A DNA stretch of 64,000 nt from Turicibacter bilis (GCF_024499055.1 NZ_CP071249.1:186001-250000); one strand, 5' to 3'. Numbered from the stretch's first letter, positions 45,692-55,360 are shown. Notes: generated from the sequence alone by a model not told the origin. Made by a program: numbers and translations.

Positions 45692-46660
45692 ATGGAAAAT
45701 AGCGCACATGTTTTGGGAAATAACCAAGTGAAAAAGCGTGGTAGACAACTGAAAAAGCGTGGTAGATCAAAAGAAACAATATTATATATAAAATCCCACT
45801 GGCAGTTATATGTGATATTTCTTTTACCAGCTTTATTATTAACATTGGTATTTAAATATTTACCAATGGGAGGGGTATTAATTGCATTTCAAGATTATAA
45901 TCCGATAAAGGGGATATTGGGAAGTGAATTTGTTGGTTTTGAACACTTCATAAGATTTATGAAATCTCCAGATTTCATTTTATATCTAGTTAATACCTTA
46001 AAGTTGAGTATATATGGCCTACTATGGGGGTTCCCAGTACCTATTATCTTAGCTTTCCTATTAAATCGGATTAGTAGTTCTAAAATAAGACAAAAAGTTC
46101 AATTGGTATTATATTTACCTAATTTCATATCTGTTATCGTATTGTGCGGTATTATACGAATATTATTATCAGTAAATGGGCCGCTTAATTTATTCTTTAA
46201 TACAGATATAGACTTTATGACTATGCCCTCAGCATTTCGTACAATTTATATTGCCTCAGGTATTTGGCAAACTGCTGGATGGGCTTCGATTATGTACACG
46301 GCTGCACTTTCGAATGCAAGTAAAGAGTTGAAGGAAGCGGCGATTATCGATGGAGCTAATATTTTTCAACAAATTAAGGCTGTTGAATGGCCAGCGATTA
46401 AAGATATCGTTGTGATTCAATTTATCTTAGCAGCAGGAAATGTTATGAGTATCGGCTTTGAAAAAGCATATGCGCTGCAAACAGATTTAAACTTACAAGC
46501 TTCTGAAATAATATCTACATATGTTTATAAAATCGGATTGCTACAGGGTGATTATGGATTCTCAACAGCAGTAGGATTATTTAATACAGTAATTAATATT
46601 ATTTTATTAGTTTTAGTGAATAAAATTATTGCTAAAATGAATGACGGAAAAGGATTGTAG
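45692..46660 (+). CDS. Carbohydrate ABC transporter permease 1 (LplB/CUT1 type)
   Basis: Inner-membrane permease of an oligosaccharide importer, 322 residues with six helices. A positively charged N-terminus precedes LYVIFLLPALLLTLVFKYLPMGGVLIAFQDYNP, typical of the LplB group. The cytoplasmic EAA loop that contacts the ATPase is ELKEAAIIDGANIFQQIKAVEWPAI. ATG 45692 with AAAGGAG upstream is the start; the frame is open further back only because the promoter region lacks stops. It pairs with the next gene. No ATPase gene is present, so a shared MsmK-like ATPase is expected. Confidence 0.94.
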   Translation: MENSAHVLGNNQVKKRGRQLKKRGRSKETILYIKSHWQLYVIFLLPALLLTLVFKYLPMGGVLIAFQDYNPIKGILGSEFVGFEHFIRFMKSPDFILYLVNTLKLSIYGLLWGFPVPIILAFLLNRISSSKIRQKVQLVLYLPNFISVIVLCGIIRILLSVNGPLNLFFNTDIDFMTMPSAFRTIYIASGIWQTAGWASIMYTAALSNASKELKEAAIIDGANIFQQIKAVEWPAIKDIVVIQFILAAGNVMSIGFEKAYALQTDLNLQASEIISTYVYKIGLLQGDYGFSTAVGLFNTVINIILLVLVNKIIAKMNDGKGL

Positions 46661-46669
46661 GTGAATAGT

Positions 46670-47569
46670 ATGGAGAGGATAAAAAAATTTCATAAGCTAT
46701 GTGTTAGTGATAAGTTATTTTTACTGCTATCGTTTTTGGTATTGGGGTTATTTTTATTAGCTATTATAGTACCTGTATTATATATTATCTTTGCATCATT
46801 TGTTGATCCAGTAACTTTACAAAATCAAGGAATTACTTTTGATTTCAGTAAATGGACCTTAACAGCATATGAAAGGGTAATTGATAATGCATCAATTTGG
46901 ACAGGATTTAAAAATGCTATTATTTACTCAGTGTTATTTACTGTCATTTCGGTTATAGTGACGTTGCTAGCGGCTTATCCTATGTCAAGAGAAGATTTTA
47001 AAGGTAGAAAGATTTTTAATCTAATATTTATGATTACAATGTTTTTCGGGGGAGGATTAATTCCAACATATTTATTAATAAGTGATCTAGGATTATTAGA
47101 TTCAATTTGGGCCATAATTTTGCCAGGGGCTTTTAGCGTATGGAATATGATTATTGCTAGAACGTATTATAAAGGTATTCCAAGTGAGTTAAGAGAAGCT
47201 GCAGAAGTAGATGGTGCTAATGAATTAGTCTATTTCTTTAAAATCTTATTACCAGTTTGTTTTCCAATTATTGCAGTATTATCATTGTGGCAATTTGTTG
47301 GAATGTGGAATAGTTATTTTGATGCAATGATTTATTTAAATGATGCATCTAAGCAACCATTACAACTTGTATTGCGCTCGATATTAATTCAAAATCAACC
47401 TGAGTCTGGAATGATTTCAGATATACAAAGTACGGCTGAAAGAGCTCAGCTAGCGGAGTTATTAAAATATTCTACAATTATTATTTCGAGTTTACCCTTA
47501 ATTGTGATGTATCCATTTTTCCAAAAATATTTTGATGGAGAAATCATGTTAGGATCGATTAAAGGGTAA
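46670..47569 (+). CDS. Carbohydrate ABC transporter permease 2 (LplC/YtcP type)
   Basis: Second permease of the importer, 299 residues and six helices. The EAA loop is ELREAAEVDGANELVYFFKILLPV, preceded by FNLIFMITMFFGGGLIPTYLLI, and the protein ends in GEIMLGSIKG as is usual for this group. ATG 46670 is used because AGGTGA (overlapping the upstream stop) is well spaced; an in-frame GTG lies at 46661. It forms a heterodimer with permease 1. Confidence 0.94.
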   Translation: MERIKKFHKLCVSDKLFLLLSFLVLGLFLLAIIVPVLYIIFASFVDPVTLQNQGITFDFSKWTLTAYERVIDNASIWTGFKNAIIYSVLFTVISVIVTLLAAYPMSREDFKGRKIFNLIFMITMFFGGGLIPTYLLISDLGLLDSIWAIILPGAFSVWNMIIARTYYKGIPSELREAAEVDGANELVYFFKILLPVCFPIIAVLSLWQFVGMWNSYFDAMIYLNDASKQPLQLVLRSILIQNQPESGMISDIQSTAERAQLAELLKYSTIIISSLPLIVMYPFFQKYFDGEIMLGSIKG

Positions 47570-47600
47570 TATAAAATACAAAATTTATGGAGGGGAAAAA

Positions 47601-49262
47601 ATGAAATGTAGAACAGTTATGCAGGGAATTAGTCTTTTTTTAGCGTCATCTATAGCCTTAGTCGGTTGTAGTGGGAATAAAGTAGAGTTAAGAAGTCAAA
47701 CGGATTTTCAAGAGGTTGATGTAGCAACTCTGCAATTTCCTTTACAAGAAACGACGACTATCAAAGGAATGACAACGTTTCCAGCTAATACGGAATCTAA
47801 TCCAAATAACCGCACAATTTTTAAAAGGTTACAGGAGGCTACTAATGTAGAGGTGGAGTGGACAGCCATTCAATCAGATCAATGGGGAGATAAAATCACA
47901 TTAGCAATGTCAGATGTTAATACATTACCTGATTTTGTAATGAATGCAGGATTTTCTACAAGTGATTTATTAAGATACGCACAACAAGGAGTTATTCTTC
48001 CATTAGAAGATTATATTGAAGCGTATATGCCGAACTTGAGTAATATATTAAATAAATATCCAGAATATAGAACTATGATTACTGATTCAGAAGGACATAT
48101 TTGGTCTCTACCTTGGATTGAGCAATTAGGTAGCGGGAAAAAAGCTATTCAAACAGTTGGAAATATGAGTTTTATTAATCAAAAATGGCTTGATTTCTTA
48201 AATTTAGAAATACCTGAAACGGTAGAGGAATTTGAAGAGATATTAATTGCCTTTAGAGATAATGCGGAAGCTTTACAAAAAGAATTTAATATAGATGGAG
48301 ATATTATTCCAATGTCTTGTATTATTAATGATGGTGATCAAGATCCTTCAATATTAATTAATGGATTTGGGGAAGGATACGGCGATCCAGATAAAAGTAG
48401 ACATATTGCAGTAACAGATAATCTAGAAGTCATTAGTACTGCTGTACAAGAGGGGTACAAAGAAGGTATTCAATGGCTACATTCTTTATATGAGCAAGGT
48501 TTAATTGATGCAGAAGCGTTTACTCAAGACTGGTCTACATATGTCTCAAAAGGGAAATCAGGACGTTATGGAGTTGCTTTTAGTTGGGATATTGCAAACA
48601 TTGATAATCTTAATGATTGGGTTCCATTACCAGTTCTAACTGCTGATGTGACAAATTTAACAGCTCAAAATGGTTCATTTACTAGTGGTGTAGATGTTGG
48701 GCGTGCAGTAGTGACAGCTGCAGCTGGAAATCCAGCATTAGTATGTGCATATTTAGATCAAATGTATGATCCATTTCAATCTCCACAAAACAATTGGGGA
48801 ACTTATGGTGAAGATGATGAGTTTGATATCTTTGAATTAGGGAAAAATGCAGATGGTGAAGAAATGTTACAACATGCGCCTCTAGGTGATGCATCACCTG
48901 TTGAAGTTCGTGAAGCTGAGTCTGTTGGTGGCCCATTGGCTATTCTTGATGAGTATTATGGTGTTTATGTTACTACACCAGCTGATGCACAATATCGTTT
49001 AGAGTGGATTGAAGAGTACTTTACACCAGATATGAATCATGAATATGTATATCCTGTAGTTTTTATGGATCAAGAAGATACTAAACGCTTAGCAAATCTT
49101 CAAACTGATTTGGAAAAATTAATAAATACTAAAAAAGCTGATTGGATTAAAAATGGTGTTACTGATGAAGAGTGGAGTCAGTACCTGAAAGATTTAGACG
49201 CTTATGGACTACAAGAATATTTAGAAATTCATCAAAAATATTTAGATGCAGCTTATGAATAA
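47601..49262 (+). CDS. Extracellular solute-binding lipoprotein of the ABC importer
   Basis: A 553-residue family-1 binding protein that captures the sugar outside the cell. It has a lipoprotein signal (LFLASSIALVGC, lipidated Cys at residue 23) and the large two-lobed fold. NPNNRTIFKRLQEATNVEVEWT and LPDFVMNAGFSTSDLLRYAQQGVILPLEDYIE are standard segments of the LplA-like group. GGAGGGG precedes the ATG. The following GH32 enzyme suggests that the ligand is a fructan oligosaccharide or sucrose-like sugar (inference). Confidence 0.93.
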   Translation: MKCRTVMQGISLFLASSIALVGCSGNKVELRSQTDFQEVDVATLQFPLQETTTIKGMTTFPANTESNPNNRTIFKRLQEATNVEVEWTAIQSDQWGDKITLAMSDVNTLPDFVMNAGFSTSDLLRYAQQGVILPLEDYIEAYMPNLSNILNKYPEYRTMITDSEGHIWSLPWIEQLGSGKKAIQTVGNMSFINQKWLDFLNLEIPETVEEFEEILIAFRDNAEALQKEFNIDGDIIPMSCIINDGDQDPSILINGFGEGYGDPDKSRHIAVTDNLEVISTAVQEGYKEGIQWLHSLYEQGLIDAEAFTQDWSTYVSKGKSGRYGVAFSWDIANIDNLNDWVPLPVLTADVTNLTAQNGSFTSGVDVGRAVVTAAAGNPALVCAYLDQMYDPFQSPQNNWGTYGEDDEFDIFELGKNADGEEMLQHAPLGDASPVEVREAESVGGPLAILDEYYGVYVTTPADAQYRLEWIEEYFTPDMNHEYVYPVVFMDQEDTKRLANLQTDLEKLINTKKADWIKNGVTDEEWSQYLKDLDAYGLQEYLEIHQKYLDAAYE

Positions 49263-49311
49263 TTAGGATAATAACGTATCTCAATATGTCTGGGAAATGA
49301 GGATATCAAAT

Positions 49312-50784
49312 ATGAATATAATTTTAAATAAAGCTAGAGAGTATGAGATGAATCATGAGGGTGCAATTAAGCTACAAAAACCTGACTTTCATTTAGCATC
49401 ACGAGTTGGGTGGATGAATGACCCTAATGGATTTAGTGTTTATAATAATGAATACCATATGTTCTATCAATATCACCCATATAGTGCTTCATGGGGACCG
49501 ATGCATTGGGGACATGCTAAAAGTAAAGATTTGATTAATTGGGAGTATCTGCCTACGGCGTTAGCACCTGATCAAGAGTATGATCAATTTGGATGTTTTT
49601 CTGGAAGTGCTGTAACGTTAGATGATGGTAAGCACCTACTTATGTATACAGGTGTGAAAAAAGTAAAACTTCCAAATGGTGAGGAAACCGATATTCAAAC
49701 ACAATGTATTGCCATTGGAGATGGTGTTAATTACAAAAAACATCCAAATAATCCAGTTATCACAGCAGATATGCTACCTGAAGGATGTAGTAAAGTAGAT
49801 TTTAGAGATCCTAAGATATGGAGAAAAGAAGATGGTAGCTATTTATGCGTAGTAGGAAATAGACCAGCAGATGGTAGTGGACAAGTTGTTCTATTTAGTA
49901 GTAAAAACGCAATTGATTGGAAATATGAAGATATTTTATCTTATAATGGAAATAGGCTAGGGAAAATGTGGGAGTGTCCTGATTTCTTTGAGTTGAATGA
50001 AAAAGGTGTATTATTAATTAGCCCACAAGATGTTTTACCACAAGGATATGAATATGGAGGTGGGAATGTAACGGCTTGCTTAATCGGTGATTTTGATAAT
50101 GAGAACAATATCTTTAAAGAAGAAATTAATCATGCAATTGATTATGGGTTAGATTTCTACGCTCCACAATCTGTTCTTACTGAGAGTCAAAGACGGATTA
50201 TGGTAGGATGGATGGCAAATTGGGACACAAATGGTTTACAAAATCCAGGTAGAGAATGGTTTGGACAAATGAGTATACCAAGAGAACTACACGTTATAAA
50301 TAATCGATTAATTCAAAACCCAGTTAAAGAAATTGAAAATTACCGAAAAAATAAGGTTGAATATCAAGAAGTTACATTCAAAGGTAATAAAACATTTGAG
50401 GCTGTTAAAGGACGAAGAATTGATTTAGAAGTTATCGTTAAACCAAGTATCAACTGTGATGAATTTTCAATTAAACTCGCACAAGATGAAGTATGCTATA
50501 CTGCAATTAAATACGATGTGAAAAAATCCTTATTAACAATGGATAGAAAATTTTCGGGTTGTAGAAGAGCTGTTTTGAATGAAAAAAGTGCAATAGTACC
50601 ATTAAAAGATGGTTTGTTAAAACTCAGACTCATTTTAGATAAACAAAGTATTGAGACATTTATTAATGATGGTGATAAAGCAATGACTATGTTAATCTTT
50701 ACTGATTTAAATGCTGAGGGAATTTCATTTTTTAGCGATGAAGAGATAACGCTAAATCTTGTAAAATATGATTTAGTGAAATAA
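49312..50784 (+). CDS. GH32 beta-fructosidase (sucrose/fructan hydrolase)
   Basis: Cytoplasmic glycoside hydrolase family 32 enzyme, 490 residues. The three catalytic motifs are clear: WMNDPNGF (nucleophile Asp), FRDPKIW (transition-state Asp) and WECPDFF (acid/base Glu). The five-bladed propeller is followed by the C-terminal beta-sandwich. It releases fructose from sucrose, inulin- or levan-type oligosaccharides. The partner importer does not phosphorylate its substrate, so hydrolysis of free oligosaccharides fits better than sucrose-6-phosphate. ATG 49312 has GAGG 9 nt upstream; an ATG at 49297 lacks a ribosome site. No signal peptide. Confidence 0.94.
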   Translation: MNIILNKAREYEMNHEGAIKLQKPDFHLASRVGWMNDPNGFSVYNNEYHMFYQYHPYSASWGPMHWGHAKSKDLINWEYLPTALAPDQEYDQFGCFSGSAVTLDDGKHLLMYTGVKKVKLPNGEETDIQTQCIAIGDGVNYKKHPNNPVITADMLPEGCSKVDFRDPKIWRKEDGSYLCVVGNRPADGSGQVVLFSSKNAIDWKYEDILSYNGNRLGKMWECPDFFELNEKGVLLISPQDVLPQGYEYGGGNVTACLIGDFDNENNIFKEEINHAIDYGLDFYAPQSVLTESQRRIMVGWMANWDTNGLQNPGREWFGQMSIPRELHVINNRLIQNPVKEIENYRKNKVEYQEVTFKGNKTFEAVKGRRIDLEVIVKPSINCDEFSIKLAQDEVCYTAIKYDVKKSLLTMDRKFSGCRRAVLNEKSAIVPLKDGLLKLRLILDKQSIETFINDGDKAMTMLIFTDLNAEGISFFSDEEITLNLVKYDLVK

Positions 50785-50853
50785 TTAAAGATTAATTTTT
50801 TTAGACTAACGAATTGTTAATACAACTGTGACACTTTCTCATGAAATAGCTCG

Positions 50854-50895
50854 ACTCCTACCAGAGAGGGATACCACTTCGTGGGGAGGTGACCT
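50854..50895 (+). repeat. Possible divergent copy of the ~50-bp hairpin repeat
   Basis: CTCCTACCAGAGAGGGATA, an inner stem CCACTTCGTGG, then GGAGGTGACC. The layout and the GGTGACC end match the repeat family at 8319, but identity is lower than for the other copies. Confidence 0.45.
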
Positions 50896-50934
50896 ATGCA
50901 GTTTTCCACCCTAAACATTTTTGTAGTCGATGAT

Positions 50935-51065
50935 TAATGAGGCACTCTGCCTCATTAATCTCTTCATTACTTCCTCTTTGCCAAGACGAATAGGCATCTG
51001 CGAAATAAACAGTAACTTTTAAATCAGCTTCTACTTTGGAATAACAAGCAAACGCTTTTCCTCAA
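50935..51065 (-). pseudogene. IS30-family transposase remnant
   Basis: Minus-strand frame KAFACYSKVEADLKVTVYFADAYSSWQRGSNEEIN matches the catalytic region of IS30 transposases, where the usual form is YFADPYSSWQRGTNENtN. Only this fragment remains. Confidence 0.7.
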
Positions 51066-51374
51066 TCGGAAGTACGTCATATAAATATGTCTATTTTGAC
51101 CTCTAACTTTGAGCTATACTGTAGCTATCAAAGATAAGGAGGTCAATTTTTTATGAAAGAAAATCATATTATAGTTCCAGTCACATTGAGTGACCCTAAT
51201 TTAAAGTCTTAGTCAGCATCTACGACCGGTAAGGATATGCCTGCCTGTTACTTTAAAATTAAGGATACTGAAGTCACGTTTTACAATGGGGAAATAAGAG
51301 TATATTTTAGATGAAGTTTTAATGGAGCTGTTTAAGTATGCTTATTAATTTTACTACGATTCAAAATATCTTTA

Positions 51375-51423
51375 AGCCCTACTAATGGGGGGAGGCATTT
51401 ACTTCGTAAATGGTCGGTGATCC
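51375..51423 (+). repeat. Dispersed ~50-bp hairpin repeat inserted in IS66 tnpB
   Basis: AGCCCTACTAATGG, an inner stem CATTTAC/GTAAATG around TTC, then GGTCGGTGATCC. It separates TIQNIF from CRHNDMR of tnpB, which adjoin in intact IS66 TnpB proteins. Confidence 0.75.
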
Positions 51424-51675
51424 ATTGTTTGTCGCCACAACGATATGCGTTGTGGGAATGAGGGTTTAACTAATGTCCTCACTGATAAATATGATTTAGA
51501 TTTATTTAATCAGACTATCTTCTTATTTTGTGGGAGAAAAAAGATTGAGACAAAGCTTTATACTAGGATCGTGACGGATTTATGTTGTTATATATAGAAA
51601 CAGAAATGTATTTCATCATTCTACATCAGTCTTAGTTAATCGATTGCTTTAATACTAAGACAGACTATCGTCCAG

Positions 51676-51816
51676 GGGTCACCTAGCGATTTCTGAAAGA
51701 AATCTACTCCTCCTTTGCTAGGGTATGGGTCACCTACCATGCGAAGCATGTTTCCTCCATTAGTAGGGCTTAAAAGTTTTCCGATATGAAAAACTTATCT
51801 GGACTTATATATATTA
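51676..51816 (-). repeat. Compound dispersed repeat (reverse copy of the 8278-8420 element)
   Basis: Two tandem units with a 51-bp period (51676-51724 and 51727-51771) plus the hairpin module at 51772-51816 in the same relative order as at 8278-8420. The first unit has the CCTAGC/GCTAGG outer stem; the second has CCTAC/GTAGG and a different inner stem (CATGC/GCATG), so pairing is kept while bases change. Confidence 0.85.
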
Positions 51817-52317
51817 GAATCGAAAATGAAAATTTACAATGACCACAAAATCAAGATGTAAAACAGGTTGCTTATACTAATAGAAATAAGCGTTTTTTTC
51901 GATAAAATCCCTTATTTCTATTTTTTTATGATTACTTATACTAGTTGTAATGATAAACCCTTTTCAAAGTAGGCGACTTGGATGACAGAACTTGAACAAC
52001 AATTAATAGAACGAAATAAAGCTTTATTCACTAAAAATCAATCACTCGCAGAAAAATTTCGCCAACTAACTGTGCAGATTCAGTATATGAATAAAAAGAG
52101 ATTTGAATTTTCTAAGTGAGAAGACGAAGGTAGCTGATGCTCAAATTTCATTATTTTAATCCGATAATGTTCAGAATTTGGTGTGGTAACTTCTTTATGA
52201 GTTTTTTTATGGGTCACATACAATATTACAATCTATCTGATAAAAATTAAGTAATGGCGTCAAAAAGACAAATAAGTGATATAATAAAAGATAGTAATAA
52301 TTAAAAGAGGTATAAAG

Positions 52318-53757
52318 ATGACAACATTTAATGAATTCAAACTTAGTTCAGACATTTTAAAAGCATTAAATGGACTGGGGTATCATGAAGCTACAGAGGT
52401 TCAAGCCCAAGTTATTCCAACCATTTTAAATAAAGAAGATCTAATGGTTCAATCAAAAACGGGAAGTGGGAAAACAGCATCTTATGGAATTCCAGTTTGT
52501 GAACAAATAGATTGGGAAGAAAATAAGCCTCAAGCACTTATTTTAACTCCTACTCGAGAATTAGCCGTTCAAGTTCAGGAAGAACTGATGCATATTGGAC
52601 GCTTTAAGCGATTAAAGGTAGTTGCTGTTTATGGGAAGTCTCCGTTTAAAGATCAAGTTCGAGAATTAAAACAAAAAACACATATTGTTGTTGGAACACC
52701 AGGGCGAGTATTAGATCATATTGAGCGTGGAACATTAAACTTACAAAAAATTAAGTGTGTTGTGTTAGATGAAGCAGATGAAATGTTAAAAATGGGGTTC
52801 ATTGAGACAGTGGAAATGATTATTAAAATGACACCAAGTACTCGTCAAATGATGCTATTTTCAGCAACGATGCCTAATCGTATTAAAGAATTAGCACAAA
52901 ACTATTTAACGCAACCGATTGAAATTAAAATTGAATCTGAGCATGTGACAACGGAATTAGTTGAACATGAATTATATCCAGTTCGTATGCAAGAAAAAGT
53001 TCGTTTACTTCAAGACTTATTAACCGTACAAAATCCAGAACGTTGCATTATTTTCTGCTCAACACGAGAAGCGGTCGATGCTTTATATCAAGGATTAAAA
53101 GCGAAAGGTTATCCGGTGAATCGTCTTCATGGAGGGCTTGAACAAAAAGATCGTCTCGATATTATGCGTCAATTTAAAATGGGACGTTTTGCATATTTAG
53201 TGGCAACCGATGTAGCTGCTCGTGGAATTGATGTCAGTGGAATGACTCATGTCTTTAACTTTGATTTGCCAGAAGAAAAAGACGCCTTTGTTCATCGTAT
53301 TGGACGTGCTGGTCGTGCGGGAGAAAAAGGAAAAGCTATTACATTTGTGACACCATTTGAAACGAAATGGTTAGAAGAAATTCAAAACTATATTGGATTT
53401 GAGCTACCGGTTGCCGAACGTCCAGTGGCGACTGAAGTTGAAAAATCAAGAGCTGCATTTGAAGCCAAGTTAAAAGCAAAACCAAAGATGAGAATGGAAA
53501 AACGCGCGGATGTAAATCGTGAAATCATGAAGATTTATTTAAATGGTGGGAAGAAAAAGAAACTTCGTGCCATCGACTTTGTAGGAACCATTTTATCAAT
53601 TGAAGGCATTGAAAAAGAAGATATCGGAATTATTGATATTCAGGAAAATGTTACTTATATTGATATTTTAAATGGTAAAGGTTGGAGTGTCATTGATGGC
53701 TTAAAAACGAAGACCATTAAAGGGAAAAAACTAAAGGTTCAAAAAGCGTATAACTAA
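52318..53757 (+). CDS. dbpA: DEAD-box RNA helicase DbpA
   Basis: ATP-dependent helicase acting in assembly of the large ribosomal subunit. All DEAD-box motifs are present: Q-motif region [23 protein letters not shown]-type Walker A ([16 protein letters not shown]), [57 protein letters not shown] and [10 protein letters not shown]. The last ~75 residues ([22 protein letters not shown] to the end) form the DbpA RNA-binding domain, which recognises hairpin 92 of 23S rRNA. At 479 residues it equals the Bacillus protein. A TATAAT lies at 52280-52285. Single gene with its own terminator. Confidence 0.95.
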   Translation: MTTFNEFKLSSDILKALNGLGYHEATEVQAQVIPTILNKEDLMVQSKTGSGKTASYGIPVCEQIDWEENKPQALILTPTRELAVQVQEELMHIGRFKRLKVVAVYGKSPFKDQVRELKQKTHIVVGTPGRVLDHIERGTLNLQKIKCVVLDEADEMLKMGFIETVEMIIKMTPSTRQMMLFSATMPNRIKELAQNYLTQPIEIKIESEHVTTELVEHELYPVRMQEKVRLLQDLLTVQNPERCIIFCSTREAVDALYQGLKAKGYPVNRLHGGLEQKDRLDIMRQFKMGRFAYLVATDVAARGIDVSGMTHVFNFDLPEEKDAFVHRIGRAGRAGEKGKAITFVTPFETKWLEEIQNYIGFELPVAERPVATEVEKSRAAFEAKLKAKPKMRMEKRADVNREIMKIYLNGGKKKKLRAIDFVGTILSIEGIEKEDIGIIDIQENVTYIDILNGKGWSVIDGLKTKTIKGKKLKVQKAYN

Positions 53758-53779
53758 ACGATTTAAAAGATGAAAAGTA

Positions 53780-53808
53780 AGGTCGGCAAATTCGCCGATC
53801 TTTTTTTG
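53780..53808 (+). terminator. Rho-independent terminator of dbpA
   Basis: AGGTCGGC/GCCGATCT stem (one G-U pair) followed by T7. Confidence 0.88.
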
Positions 53809-53871
53809 ATATGATTAATACGTTGGTAAATGGACGGAAATGCTAGTTTATTGCATAGCAAAGCCATCAAT

Positions 53872-53933
53872 TTGTCATACTAGTTTTATTAAGATATAAA
53901 AGCAGACGGGGAGGATTTCGTCTGCTTTTTTTC
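53872..53933 (+). promoter_or_regulatory. Promoter and hairpin before the DUF434 gene
   Basis: TTGTCA (53872-53877), 17 bp, TATAAA (53895-53900). A terminator-like hairpin AAGCAGACG/CGTCTGCTT with T7 (53899-53933) overlaps the promoter and start site and ends 17 nt before the gene. It probably stops incoming transcription from upstream rather than acting as an attenuator, because transcripts from this promoter would lack part of its left arm. Confidence 0.6.
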
Positions 53934-53949
53934 AAAATGAGGTGTAAAA

Positions 53950-54678
53950 ATGGTACGACGTGGGTACGATAACCAAGACGAACGCTGGTTTTCCCAAGTA
54001 GAATTGGAGAAGTTAAAACAGGCAAATCATGATATTACTTGGCTTATCAATCGAGGGTATAAACTAGAAGGAAGTGTTACTTTTGTTAGTAATCGCTTTT
54101 TATTTTCAAACCGCCAACGTGAAGCATTAAAGCGTGTGATTTGTTCAAGCACATGTTGTTTAAAACGTATGAAAAAAGAGTTACCATTAGAGCAGATGAA
54201 AGGAAAGACACTCTATATTGATGGGTTCAATTTGATTATTACGCTTGAAGTAGCATTAAGTGGTGGTACCTTAGTGTTTGGGAATGATGGGAATATTCGT
54301 GACTTAGCAGGACTTCGAGGAAGTTATCGAATGATTGAAGAAACTGAACGTGCTCTTCAACTACTGGGACAATTTTTAAAGAGGTATGAAGTTTCTCATG
54401 TCATTTTTTATTTAGATGCACCCGTTTCAAACTCTAAACGGTTAAAATCCAGTATTTTATCGATCATGGAGGCGATGTCTCTTTCTGTTGAAGTGGAATT
54501 GGTTCCTAATGCAGATGTGCTACTTGTAAACAAAGGACATGTCGTCAGTACGGATGCTGCTGTTTTAGATTCGTGTCTTAGTTATTTCAATCTATCAAAA
54601 GCGATAATTCGAGAGAACCAAGTGAGTGCCATGATGGTTGATTTTAGAACGAAAGAAAGAGGGAGTATCGATGATTGA
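53950..54678 (+). CDS. DUF434 family protein
   Basis: A 242-residue cytoplasmic protein with the DUF434 opening (VRRGYDNQDERWFSQVELEKLKQANHDITWLINRGYKLEGSVTFV) and a C-terminal nucleotide- or phosphate-binding-like domain (LYIDGFNLIITLEVALSGG, DLAGLRGSYR). The aspartates in YIDGFN and YLDAPVS would suit a PIN-like nuclease fold, but that is my inference. GAGGTG precedes the ATG. Its stop overlaps the start of the DUF3793 gene (ATGATTGA), so the two are translationally coupled. Confidence 0.85.
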   Translation: MVRRGYDNQDERWFSQVELEKLKQANHDITWLINRGYKLEGSVTFVSNRFLFSNRQREALKRVICSSTCCLKRMKKELPLEQMKGKTLYIDGFNLIITLEVALSGGTLVFGNDGNIRDLAGLRGSYRMIEETERALQLLGQFLKRYEVSHVIFYLDAPVSNSKRLKSSILSIMEAMSLSVEVELVPNADVLLVNKGHVVSTDAAVLDSCLSYFNLSKAIIRENQVSAMMVDFRTKERGSIDD

Positions 54679-55225
54679 ATTTATCATTAACTATTGTGCG
54701 CCAACACTTGCTCATATTAAAGTCGCTAATTTATTTAGCTATCCCCTCACATCTCTGGAAACTCTCAAAGAAGAGTTAAGGGCGGTCAATGAACAGATGA
54801 ACCCATCTGGTATTTACGCCACATTACTTAAAATCGGAAAGAAAAGAGCCTTAATTTATGTCTATCAGCAACAAGCGTTAGAAATCGAATTAAGAAAATT
54901 GAAAGTAAAACAATTTTTGAGGTCAATCGGGTATCAATCCTTTAAGCTTAAAGATTGTTTAAGCCTTTTAAAAAAACGTTTGATGATCAGTGAAGAATTT
55001 CCACATGAAATAGGATTTTTCCTGGGTTATCCGTATGATGATGTAATTGGATTTATTGAACATGAGGGGAAAGACTATGCTTACAAAGGATACTGGAAGG
55101 TCTATGCAAACGTTGAGGAAATGAAAAATCTATTTCAAAAATATGCAGATTGTAAACAATACTACCTTAAGCAATATAAAGAAGGAATATCGCTACAATG
55201 TTTGTGTGATAAAATAATAGATTAA
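54671..55225 (+). CDS. DUF3793 family protein (first copy)
   Basis: A 184-residue soluble protein of a Firmicutes family without known activity. Shared family blocks are NYCAPTLAHIKVANLFSY, LIYVYQQQALE, EFPHEIGFFLGYPYDDVIGFI and KGYWKVYANVEE. The start is ATG 54671 with AGAGGGAG close upstream; it overlaps the DUF434 gene by 8 nt. A paralogue lies at 58293. DUF3793 genes are often near flavodoxins and iron genes, which holds for the second copy but not for this one. Confidence 0.88.
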   Translation: MIEFIINYCAPTLAHIKVANLFSYPLTSLETLKEELRAVNEQMNPSGIYATLLKIGKKRALIYVYQQQALEIELRKLKVKQFLRSIGYQSFKLKDCLSLLKKRLMISEEFPHEIGFFLGYPYDDVIGFIEHEGKDYAYKGYWKVYANVEEMKNLFQKYADCKQYYLKQYKEGISLQCLCDKIID

Positions 55226-55360
55226 TAGATAAGAAGTAGTCATTGTTGTAAATTATAAAAATTTTTATTAATTGTATCGTCGGTTTGTATGAAGGAAGGT
55301 TGATGATTTTACAGTTTTTCTACTCTTTTATTATTAAACCTGAATTATTCATGACCATTC

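Larger units (their letters stand above)
51152..52190 (+). mobile_element. Decayed IS66-family element (tnpA, tnpB, tnpC 5' part)
   Basis: Three IS66 genes can be read in order. tnpA (from ATG 51152, with a good GGAGGT) gives MKENHIIVPVTLSDPNLKS, stop, and CYFKIKDTEVTFYNGE. tnpB starts about 51341 (INFTTIQNIF), is split by a repeat copy, and resumes CRHNDMRCGNEGLTNVLTDKYDLDLFNQTIFLFCGRKK. After the repeat doublet, tnpC starts at 51981 (MTELEQQLIERNKALFTKNQSLAEKFRQL) and continues EKTKVADAQISLF before fading out. Stops and frameshifts occur throughout. Ends were not found. Confidence 0.82.
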
